A DNA stretch of 64,000 nucleotides from Ephemerocybe angulata (Eukaryota; Basidiomycota; Agaricomycetes; Agaricales; Psathyrellaceae): contig JAACJK010000059.1 in assembly GCA_013368325.1 (NCBI GenBank), positions 682,001-746,000 of the forward strand, written 5' to 3'. Of the stretch, positions 21,755 through 31,433 are shown piece after piece (the stretch's first letter is position 1; the number at the start of each line of letters is the position of its first letter). The position numbers and the translations under genes are program-made. The notes below the pieces were generated by a model. It saw only the letters and a list, made by a program, of their open reading frames with translations. It did not search any database and was not told the DNA's origin.

Positions 21755-24013
21755 CTATTTGACTTTCATTGCTGAGAATTTGTCCTTCAGAACGCCTGCT
21801 TCGTCGAACTCGGCCTCCGGCTTAATTGCGTCGACAACCGCCTGGTTATCCTTGTTGTTTTTGAGGAGGTTGTGGAGCGTGAACAACGCATGTTCTCGTA
21901 AGACTGTGCAGTCGAGAAGAACTGTCAGAAAAAACGATGCAAAAAAAGGAAATATAAGCATACATGGGTTTCTTTCGTCAATCACGCAAAGGTTCATGAC
22001 GACTGGGATACCGCCTGCTTTTCGAGTTCGATCCTGTACTGCGCGACATTCGTGGGCCAAAACGCCAAGGAGGCGCACCAGATCTCGTTTGACATACAGG
22101 AACCCAGTAGGATCGACGTTCGGCAGCTGTTGGTTGGGCGCTGCTGGAGATGGCACCGGTTTGCCGAAATATATCCGAGGCAAAAATAAGTCAAGAAGCC
22201 TCAGCGTTTCTAAAGAAGAGTTGAGTAAACGTCTCCATAATGAACAGCAAGCGGAGTGCAACATTGCGTACCTATCAGGTTCTCGACCAGTCCTTGGCTT
22301 GAGTATCGCACGTCGATAAAGAAGTCTTTCATATTCGGTATGTCCTCGCCACCGCCTGCGTGGAACTGCAACAATTTCGCATGATGCTCCTCCGCTTCTA
22401 GCGCAACTGTGGTGACACACTGCGTGGCCAGCACCAGGGCCTCGCACACCTTCGGTAGCATGACATCCAGCTCTGCGGGTGGCTCATGGGAGTCGGAGGA
22501 TGTTGAAGCTTCTCCGTTGCTAAACGCACCACCTGGTTGAGTCGTCTTGGGCGGCGAAGAAGGCGGAATAGAACTCCCGATAGCCCGTTGCATCGCCGCC
22601 TGAGCGTAATTTGACAAGGTGAAGAAACGTTTCGCGAGGAAAGGGCCAAGTGCGACATGTGTTTGCAGAACATCCACCTCCGGCGTGGTGGATATGTCAA
22701 GCTGGATCGATTGGAGATAAGAATCGACCAATTTTAGGAGTGTGGTTTGGTGGGGCGTTATAATTTCATCTGGCCTACGAATTAAGAATGGTCAGCGGAG
22801 CTGATACAAGAATATGTGACATCGCCCGACTCACATGGTGAACTTTTTGTAGAGATCTGGGACAGTTCCTTCCTCAATAAGCCGAGTGAAAATAGCATAG
22901 CTGTGAAAGCCATTATGCCAAGACACTCCCTGATCAGTTAATTAAATCACTTACCCAACGTTGAAGGCCTTCCCTCCCTCACTTTCCTCTTCCTCCTCGA
23001 ACAACCGTAGCATATCATCCAACAATGCCACGCATATTCGCGCCCCAATTGTCGATTTGGCAAGCAGTTTCCTGAAAGGAGTTAGATGATGATGATGATA
23101 AAGGCGTCAATAAATTTGAAACGCCTACGTTCGCCTTCTACTCCCGTGGATACAATTTAGGATGAAGATGAGAGTGGTAAGCAATGTCCGCACATCGGGC
23201 GATGCTAGCAACCGGCTTGATTCTAGTCAGTCTTGAGCAGTAGTGCAAAGTGCAGCTGGACACACATGAGAACGACCTGATCCTCTGGCAGACCTAGGTA
23301 GGTTTCCCACAGGGCTGCCACAAGGTTCTGGTTGGAAGTGACAATATTCGACAGAGCCTGCGTCAGGACTCGCGCTGTGGCGATTGCTAACAAGCAAGTC
23401 AGCATGCGAGCATCGGCACTCCCAGTGAGAATGGGACGTACATTCAGGATCTTCCATGGCCGACCAAGACGTGTAGTAGTGAATCAGCCTTCGTATTTCT
23501 GGCTCGTTCTCACTAGAAGCCTGGAGTTAATGAAATCGCTCCGCATAAGAGTCGCAAGTGTATGAGGGATCCTTACTATGCGCGAACCTGGTTCTCTGGG
23601 ACTCCTGCAACCAGATTCCTCGTAAACTTTGCAAGGGCCATGCAGAGAGATCGGACATAACGACTCTCCTCGGAGAGAGTTACATCAGGTTCGTCTTCCT
23701 CGTCCTCGTCATTGTCCCAGAAGGTCAACTGAGAGCGTGCAAGGTCCTTCCACAGCTTGCGTAGATCGGTCCATAACGTTTGCTCAGTCCCCGCGAGCTT
23801 TCTAGACATTAATCAGCACAAATTGAAGCTTGATCTTTGCAACGGGACGAACCTTGCACCTTCGTTCTGCAGCTCCAGTACCCCGGATTCCAAAGTTTCA
23901 GCGAGCACCTTGACCTTCTCGGTCTCGAGGATGCTAAACCCTGATGACGCCTTCCTGACGCGGGCTGGAAGGCTGCCCAAGCCATTGGTTGAAGATCCAG
24001 AAGAGTCCACCAT
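21755..24013 (-). CDS. Ataxin-10 homologue (Ctr86-like)
   Basis: About ten short-intron exons on the minus strand. The ATG at 24013 starts MVDSSGSSTNGLGSLPARVR. The body is all-helical and leucine-rich (LVAALWETYLGLPEDQVVLM, LLTTLIFILNCIHGSRRR, SIQLDISTTPEVDVLQTHV), in keeping with armadillo-like repeats. The conserved C-terminal domain is clear: GFLYVKRDLVRLLGVLAHEC, GGIPVVMNLCVIDERNP, then REHALFTLHNLLKNNKDNQ and VVDAIKPEAE. This is the ataxin-10 signature, shared with yeast Ctr86 (YCR054C). Ataxin-10 relatives are scaffold proteins linked in animals to cytokinesis and O-GlcNAc transferase; the fungal role is poorly defined. A frame in this family ending at MKVK is normal. Confidence 0.8.
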
Positions 24014-24292
24014 CGAGGTGGAATTTGTTGCAAAGTAGACTTGGGTAGACAAGGTGACGGGGGCGTCCGCAGAAGCGTGGCAGGCTGAGTGACGCAGGCT
24101 CCGTTTTATCCGCTCAACGTCCTTTGCGGAGAGTTGAGTTCAATATAGCGCCGCTTGCTGTATGATACAGGATCATCGTGACAATTGAAAAGATCACGGC
24201 GCGTAGTCAGGCGCGGCAGCCAATCATTGCCGGAATTAGTTCCGTTTGGTCCGTCGTCCTGTGCGTCACTCATCCCTCTGCAACCAACACCC

Positions 24293-25020
24293 ATGTCTGC
24301 GCCGCAATCGACGGGCCTGAATGTATCCCTGGAACCTCATCTCATTTCCACACTCAAAGTTGTCCGAGAAATCATTCCAAAGGATCTGAAGGCAGAACTG
24401 GGGAAATACGTGGATGGCGAAGCACACTCCATCATCCCGTACCAGTTCCTACAGAAGATATCGGAGTGGTCGAGGACAACCTCCGGGGAGACTAAGCTTC
24501 ATTCTAAATCCATTTCTCCTCATGACTACAGCATGGTATCCCTACTCGCTGGAACGACAACATCTCCGGAGAAGAACTTTGGCGAGTACATCCCTCCGAT
24601 AGAGCCTGAAGTGCTGGCGGCGAAAAGGGCAAGCGAGAGAAAGGCAATAACAGCTATCGTGAACTCGGTGTTTAGTGTTTTTGGGGCAGGGTTTGCAGCA
24701 TGGTGGGGAGCAGATAGGACAGGTTGGAAAGATGAATACGTGCGTCACCCTGCAATGTACTCGCGGCATCGTGTGACCTGGGTTCGGTTTCTCAGAAAGT
24801 CCTGTTTGGACTGGCCGTCGGGACTATTGTTGCAATCTCAGAGGGCGTCTTGTTCCTGATATGGTCCTCAAGGGCTGCGGCAACACCCAAAACGAAGCAT
24901 TACACCGGCCGTCATAAGAAGACATTGGACGAACCGCCGGAGATGGAAGACGAAACAGTTGTTTTAAAGGCTTCGGTCCAGGGAGAAGATGATACCCCCA
25001 TACGAAAACGGCGACAATGA
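24293..25020 (+). CDS. VMA12: V-ATPase assembly factor Vma12/Vph2
   Basis: Exons 24293-24739 and 24796-25020 give 223 residues. The first half is soluble, helical and charged (STLKVVREIIPKDLKAELGK). Before the membrane region comes LAAKRASERKAITAIVNSVF, then two membrane spans, SVFSVFGAGFAAWWGA and VLFGLAVGTIVAISEGVLFL, split by the single intron. This two-span arrangement with the lead-in helix is that of Vma12 (Vph2/TMEM199), the ER membrane factor that with Vma21 and Vma22 assembles the Vo sector of the vacuolar proton ATPase. The polar C-terminal tail ends in a basic cluster (IRKRRQ). Its stop is 20 bases from the stop of the convergent Nudix gene. Confidence 0.82.
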
Positions 25021-25040
25021 CGATGATACCATAGATCTGG

Positions 25041-25967
25041 CTAGTGGTGTATCCGCAATTTCTTCAAAATCAAGGAGAGATACCACCCTGTCAATCCCCA
25101 AACCTCAACCTTTCCTGAGACCCCGCTACCGACCTCATCAACAGATCCTGATGTCGGGTCCAGCTCGACTTCAATATGTTTTGAAACGATATCAGTAACG
25201 TCGATAGACCAATATGGGCGTCCGCCGCGGAACATGGTGGGTTTCAGGCGGGCGGGGGCGACGAGTGTGGCCAGGGGAAGATGGAACGTCGTTCCGACTT
25301 CGTCTCTCGATGCCTGGCGCCGGATGGCGTCCATATCCAACGACGGCAATGCGACATCCTCGCCAAGATGGGAATCATAGCGGTCCGTGTGTAGGAATCC
25401 CTGTATGATTGAGTTGTCCTCAGAACACTGATATGAGATGATGGTCAACTTCGAACTTACTACGATTGGCCAAACTCTCATCTTCCCAACCCTATCAAGT
25501 TCAGGGGGTCCAATCTGGCCAAGAACCTCGATTGTAGATGGATTTATTCCCAGCTCTTCATTAGTTTCCCGGACCGCAGCATCTGTGAAAGTGTGGTCAC
25601 TCTGTAAGGTATGTTAGAAGCCCCAAGTCATATGGCCAAGGGTATTGGTTCACCTCGTCCACGCGTCCGCCAGGAAAGCTACACGATCATTAACACTGTG
25701 ACCTCTGGCAAGAAAATCGCTTCTTTACCTAACCTCTCCAGAATGAGTCCTCAGAGACTTAGCACGAAGCTCAAACAAGATACTTGGCTCATTATTCACG
25801 TTGCAGAAGGGAATAAGGACTGCTGCATTCCGTGGGTGCCGGTAATCTTCCGAACTCACATTCGAACTAAGGATATTACGAAGATTCCTAAGAGATCTTG
25901 GGGTGAAAGGCTTTGTCAAGGAGATTCGAGAGGTAGATGTGAGGGTCCTCTGGGGACACGAGGCCAT
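25041..25967 (-). CDS. PCD1: Nudix hydrolase, coenzyme A diphosphatase type
   Basis: Five or so exons on the minus strand from the ATG at 25967. N-terminal LTKPFTPRSLRNLRNILSSN is followed by RNAAVLIPFCNVNNEPSILF and ELRAKSLRTHSGEV with FPGGRVDE, then across an intron SDHTFTDAAVRETNEELGI. Together these form the CoA-pyrophosphatase version of the Nudix box (G-R-V-D-E-S-D...R-E-x-x-E-E-L-G, with the usual first Glu replaced by Asp) and the upstream RxxxLxxHxGxxxFPGG motif. Later blocks are VLGQIGPPELDRVGKMRVWP and RPYWSIDVTDIV. The family (yeast Pcd1, mammalian NUDT7) hydrolyses CoA or oxidised CoA to phosphopantetheine and 3',5'-ADP, often in peroxisomes. No clear PTS1 is seen at the end (KLRIHH). 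Confidence 0.88.
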
Positions 25968-26188
25968 GGTCGATGGTGCTCAAGCTAGTCCATGGCGGCG
26001 TCTGACTAGGCTCGCAGTCGGCCGTTATTCGGGTCACAGCGCCCGGCCCTCCGTGACGTCACCCGGAGGCTGTTTGGCTCGAAGCTTGGAACCAAATTCG
26101 GACAGTTCCCCGCCCCGCTCGACGGAGCTGAGTTGACTCGGATGCCCGGTGCACACCATGACCCTCTGCGGTCGTCTCTCCTTCTGAA

Positions 26189-28149
26189 ATGCGAGGGTAT
26201 CACATTCGGATAACACTTCAACCCACCTCTCAAGACGACTTTGTTCCAGCATCGCTGTTCCAACATCTTCCAGACCATTCAAATTCACCCGAGGCACCGA
26301 AAGCTAACTCGGACAAGGACTACAGGCTTGGCCCCATAACCGTTAACTGGATGGACTTTGACGAGGGCCTGCCCTTCTCAGCGAAGGACAAGGGGAGGAT
26401 CAAAGGTGCGTAGTCTGGATAAGGTCTGCAGACCACACTCACCTATGCAGATGACGCAGGACCTGCGGAATGTACTTTCGTACCTCTCGACAGACACCAC
26501 AAGACTGGGAGCACCGATCTCCCGGAAGGAGTCGTTCACATCTTTCGGGACACCACTAAGAGGCAGTCGCTCGAGGACCTCGAGCTTCAAACGAAGGCGC
26601 TTACTCTGGAAGGCGAAGCAGCAGAGGATGGCGTAATTATGGCCGTCCTAGCGGTTCCATCCTGGATGACCCCATCGGATTTTCTGAGCTTTGTGGCTCC
26701 AGCATCGGAAGGGATCATCCACCTACGAATAGTCCAGTACGTAGTAGCCTTGTTTTATCCTGATTTTAGGTTTAACAGGAATCTAGTGACTTTGCCCCCA
26801 ACCGATCCATTGCCCTCATAAAGTTCTCTTCCCCGGCGGACGCCTCGGAATTTGCTTCAGAGTATAATGGGAAGCCGTTTAACTCGATGGAACCGGAATG
26901 CTGTCATGTTGTACACGTCTTGTCGGTTGTGGTGGACATCGAAGACCCTGTATCGCAGGCTCTCTCGCATGGGAACATGTACGAGCTACCAACCTGTCCA
27001 GTCTGCCTGGAACGCATGGATTCTGCGGTAACGGGTCTCATTACTGTACCGTGCTCCCATACGTTCCATTGCATGTGTCTAAGTAAATGGGGAGACAGTC
27101 GGTGAGTAGATCCCTTCAAATTATAGGTTAATGCCAAGCTAATCTATCTGATTAGGTGCCCTGTATGCAGATACTCCCAGACATTACTCTCTTCTCATCC
27201 GGCCTCCTCCGCCCGCAGCGCGAGACCGATACCTTTCTCAGAGAGCGAGAGCCCCAGCGCATCCCGTTGCTCAACTTGCTCCTCCACTACCAACCTTTGG
27301 ATCTGCCTTATTTGCGGCAATGTCGGCTGCGGAAGATACGGCCAGGCACACGCCCATGCTCACTACGAAGCCACTACACATCTTTACGCATTGGAGCTGG
27401 AGACCCAGCGCGTCTGGGACTACGCTGGCGACGGTTACGTCCACAGGCTTATCCAGAACAAAGCTGACGGCAAGCTCGTCGAACTTCCGAGCGCTGCATC
27501 TTCCATGGGGACCACCCCTCGTGACCACGGATCCGTTGGTCCGACTCAGGCCGACGCTCTCAGTGCTGAGAAGATTGAAGCTATCGGCATCGAGTACTCT
27601 TATCTTCTCACTTCCCAGCTTGACTCGCAAAGGTCATTTTACGAGGAACAGACTACCGAGTTGAAGGAACAGCTCGCTGATCTTAAGAGTCTCGTTGGGA
27701 GGCTTACGTTGGATGTTGAGGAAGATCGTACACAGGCGAAGGAAGCTGAAGCACGACTCAAGAGAGAGGCAGAGGAAAGAATTGCACAAGCTGTTAAAGA
27801 CAAGATCAAAGCCGAGCACCGTGCCGAGAAGGCTATCGAACTAGCTAGGAGGCTTGAAAAAGAGTTGAGGGAGGAAAAGGCGGTTAGTGAAGGGCTGATG
27901 AAGAACCTGGTAGCAATGAAGGAACGGGTGGAGAATTTCGACAAGGATAAGGAAGCCTATGCCGAGAAAGTCAGGGATCTGGAGGACCAGGTCCGGGATG
28001 TCATGTTCTTCTTGGAAACGAAAACCAAGATAGAAAATGGAGAAGGGCTCGAGGCTGAGGCGGCTGGTGGGTCGCTTGAGATTTCAGTACCCGCCGAGCC
28101 AGTGACTCGTATGAATGGAAAGAAGAAGGGACGTCGGAAGGGCGGTTGA
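26189..28149 (+). CDS. ETP1: BRAP2/Etp1-type RING and UBP-zinc-finger protein
   Basis: At least four exons starting MRGYHIRITLQPTSQ. Order of domains: an N-terminal BRAP2 RRM-like domain (VIMAVLAVPSWMTPSDFLSF, then APNRSIALIKFSSPADASEF); a RING-H2 finger (CPVCLERMD, CSHTFHCMCLSKW, then RCPVCRYSQ after an intron); a UBP-type zinc finger (CSTCSSTTNLWICLICGNVG, CGRYGQAHAHAHYEATTHLY); and a long C-terminal coiled coil of about 180 residues ending in a lysine-rich tail. This order is that of BRAP2/IMP in animals and Etp1 in yeast, ubiquitin-binding E3 ligases that affect Ras-MAPK signalling (animals) or ethanol tolerance (yeast). The intron between LRI and the ESSDFAPNRS block (about 26733-26779) could use more than one donor. 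Divergent from the Nudix gene with about 220 bases between starts. Confidence 0.93.
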
Positions 28150-28660
28150 TAATTTGGCTCTAACGAGGTCGGAAGTGTCGACCTATCTCAGCTCATGGTA
28201 CCTGTTCGGTGGTTCGTGGGCCTTGTTGGCAGTTTCTGCTCTGATTTTTGACGGTCCCCGCATGGAAATGTAATTTATGTTTTGCTAACTCGCCCTAAGC
28301 ATTGCTTCGATGCGTAGTGATCCCGAATTAGTGGCGTCGAAGGGTTTAGGCATCTGGAACACTGGAATCATGCCCCGGAGGTTATACCCCTATCAGGACC
28401 TTGACTTTGGTTCTCTTCGAATGACTACTGGATAGTACAACAAGAACCTGACTCCACATGGGGTTCTAAAAGCGCCTGCCATATGATGATGTTAAACTGT
28501 ATTGACCGATGTGCGGACGACCTGCCCGGGTTGAGACCATCACTATTGAAGGGGTGTCGATAAAGAGACTATAACGCAAATCGTCATTGAGGTCAGTCAG
28601 TTGATCATAGGCTCCGAGCAGAAGCCACCCCACAGTCGTAATAAACACTCACGTTGACTT
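28150..28660 (+). other. Spacer between convergent genes
   Basis: Shared 3' region of the BRAP2-like gene and the small membrane-protein gene. No motif recognised. Confidence 0.4.
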
Positions 28661-29141
28661 CTATCTATCCGACCTGAACAGAGGTTTCAATGGACCCAAA
28701 AAGTCTTCATCAAACAGCCACGGCATGTTATGCTCTGTCTCCCTCTCATAGATGCCCATCCAGTACAATCTACCCGCATGACACCATGAGAAAGGCCGGT
28801 TAGCACTCGAGTTTGAGGTCCATCCATCGCTCGCGCAGCACCCGCGAATCGACAGATTTCAATATCACAATCAGAAGGGACATATCGATGTCGATAGATT
28901 CGAGTAACTGAATTCAAACCACTCACAAGGCAAAGACGAGAACCCCGTATAGCCAATCTAACGTCGTAGGGGCCGTCGATTCGCCACGGTAGGAGAGCCA
29001 TGCCTTCGAAAAGCCAAATACAGCTGTCGAAAGTACGACGAGCAGGCGAAACAGCGTCAGTTTCGGGAAGCTTCCCTGACTGCCCCTGGTGCGGATGGTG
29101 TTGTTCCGGTACGGTTGAAGGTAGCTCGAATCAGAGTCCAT
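28661..29141 (-). CDS. Small two-span membrane protein, unrecognised
   Basis: Exons 29141-28927 and 28769-28661 join in phase 2 across a 157 nt intron and give 107 residues. It starts MDSDSSYLQPYRNNTIRTRG, then has two hydrophobic segments, LFRLLVVLSTAVFGF and LDWLYGVLVFALLYWMGIYE, and an acidic/polar tail with MPWLFDEDFLGPLKPLF. This resembles small integral membrane proteins common in mushroom genomes, but I know no function. Earlier in-frame or spliced starts are possible at 29195 and 29367. The intron is longer than typical here and contains an open stretch (see findings). Confidence 0.55.
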
Positions 29142-29659
29142 GAGTATCGGATCCGGGGATGGTAGTGGAGATAGAATAAGCGTTGAGGGGAGCATCTCGC
29201 CCAAGATTGGGGTTTTGTTGGCGGTTCATCCGCTTTGTCATTGACAGGTTCGTCGTGCTGTAAAAACCCCGCACCGCCTCTATTTCTATGGATGTGGAGG
29301 CTGTAAAGACGGCAGGAGACAGTTGCTCTGTCACCTCATACCGCTTTTGGGTGCTCTGATCACTCATCTGATGCGGACCTAGGCGCTTAAACGGAAGGTA
29401 GACCGTAGAGCGCCTAAGTGGTTCATGTTTTAAGGTAGCCTAACTGTTTGGTTGATTGATAGGATGATGGAGAGACAGTTCTGGAAGCTGACACAGATAC
29501 GAAAGTGGTACACACGCGGAAAAGATACAGTACAAGGCAAAAGGAGGTCGATAACAACATAAACAAACGGTGTCCGATTCAGGGGAAAGAATGGAAAGAA
29601 TGATAATCTGAGGTGACCAGGAGAAGTTAACATCTTCCCTAGCACAATCATAAATAACG

Positions 29660-30977
29660 TTAAATATTCAACAATGCCAGGAGGACTAGTAACAGAGAGA
29701 CCGTTAATAGCATCTGAGAAGTAACATGATAAATGTGAACCTACGTCTCGAAGTACTGCTTTGCCCTTAGACTGGTAAGGGTTCGCCCCGACGCACTCCG
29801 CAACAGTGACAAGGCGGTACCCAGAAGAGCGTAGTTGTTTGATAGCGTGTGGAAGCACGTCGCGGCTATTAAATTGAAGCCCGTCAGCAATCCAAGCAAC
29901 AGCTCCGCATGGGCAAACATACATAGATGATTCTGTTCACCAAGTAAGTTACATTCTTTATCGAAAAAATGAATGTATACACGCACCGTAGACCTCGTGG
30001 TTGAGAGCGAGCACAGTCTTCGGATGGCGTTTGGCTACCTGGGTGTACTGCCCCTTCTGCTCGGCCACCGAAGCCCCAAGTGAGTCACCAGTGCTGCTGA
30101 AGGTAAGCCAAAATGTCTGCACTTCCCAAAGCATTGACCCACTCAAGGTCCCAGAGGACGATCGACTGCTTCCTCCCAGCAGCAACTTGCAAAACCCTAT
30201 CATTGTATTTCCCATAGGCTGATAAGAGTAAAGAACGGGGGGTGAGCCCTGGGGCGATACCTTGGAGAGTTTAAACTCACGGGGTCTCATAAAGCTAGGT
30301 GAAGCGCCTGTAATACGCTCGATTGCTTCTGCGGGTATCGTTAAATTCGGTTTGCAGGTGAGAGTTTTCGAAACTCACGGTCAATCTTGCTCATTTCAGT
30401 ACTGATCTTGCTTAAAGACAGTATCGAGAGATCGGCGTGCGACCATGTGTGAGAGGCCACCTGGTGACCCATGTCGTAGGCGTGTTTAACGCGCTTTACG
30501 TTTTCGGGGGAGTATATGCAACCATCTAAGATGGTCCCTTAGTGAATGAGATATACACCAGAGCCGGGAGAAATCATACAATTGTTGCCATCTAGAAGGA
30601 AGAGGGCGTTCGAGTTGAAAATACTATCGTCGCTCTCGATGACTGCCTTGTAGTACTCACTGAAGAAGAATGTCGCGCTGACGTTGGCCGCTCTCAGTGT
30701 GGCAGTAATATCATACCTGAGATAAAATAAGATCTAGAAGTCGGTAAACATAGGGTGCATGCCTTACATGTACTGGAATGGCCCGTCATCCTAGCAAAAC
30801 CGATTCCAATTAATTGCCCAGCTGTGAAGGGGGTCCACTTACAAACGTCAACGCTGCAGTATTGGGCACAGTGCAGTGTGATATGACTTTGGCGGTTTGG
30901 CGGATTCCCAAGGACGGGCGTGCTTGAGTAACGGCGAGGGACGCCAACAGGACGGCGGTGACAGCTGCGAAGAGCAT
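29660..30977 (-). CDS. Chitin deacetylase (NodB-type polysaccharide deacetylase, CE4)
   Basis: About nine exons on the minus strand. A signal peptide (MLFAAVTAVLLASLAVTQA) precedes the NodB domain. Catalytic motifs are in order: TFDDGP (motif 1, base Asp and metal Asp, split by an intron), SHTWSHAD (motif 2, metal histidines), FMRPPYG (motif 3, rebuilt across an intron), LWDLDSTGDSLG (motif 4) and LALNHEVY (motif 5, catalytic His). After VAECVGANPYQSKG the preferred splice gives a hydrophobic C terminus (MLLTVSLLLVLLAL), suggesting a GPI or membrane tail, as many fungal chitin deacetylases have. The enzyme removes acetyl groups from cell-wall chitin to give chitosan. The last junction is the least certain; without it the frame reads into the following intergenic DNA. 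Confidence 0.9.
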
Positions 30978-31433
30978 AATGAAATGAGCGTGGGCTTTGA
31001 AAAGAGCGGCGAGGCGGGAAGGCCTTTGAGGTGATTATAGCTGGGTGCTGGGACAAGGTGGAAACGAGATGGAAGCCTTTGGCGTTCTCGATTGCATTAA
31101 ATGCCAGTGTGTCGTCGGCGATCGAGAATGTAGATTCTACCCGCGTCATATCACCACGGCGTGTTGTTCCTCGCTCGCGTGGGCGCCAGTACGTAGCTTG
31201 TTGCACAGGCAGATACGAGGGAACATAACAAGTGGTTTTCAGCATCCTCAACTGGCATGGGCATACGCACCGCTTGATGTCTACTTTCGGTTTCTATCAT
31301 CCCCTCATTCCGATTGTCTGTCATAACGCGGTCCTCCAAGTTGTTTCCCACTAGAATGGAACACTGACTGCCATTCAATGACGTCATCTGCATACACCTA
31401 TGCACTAGATCTAAAGAACCAGGAAAGCATAAT

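Noticed and set aside
23990..24052. Non-ATG extension of the ataxin-10 homologue to 24052
   Set aside because: It would need a TTG start; ATG at 24013 gives a normal N terminus.
29430..29924. Minus-strand frame with hydrophobic segments
   Set aside because: It starts in the last introns of the chitin deacetylase gene and reads past its likely stop; only its first 40 codons overlap the real exon.
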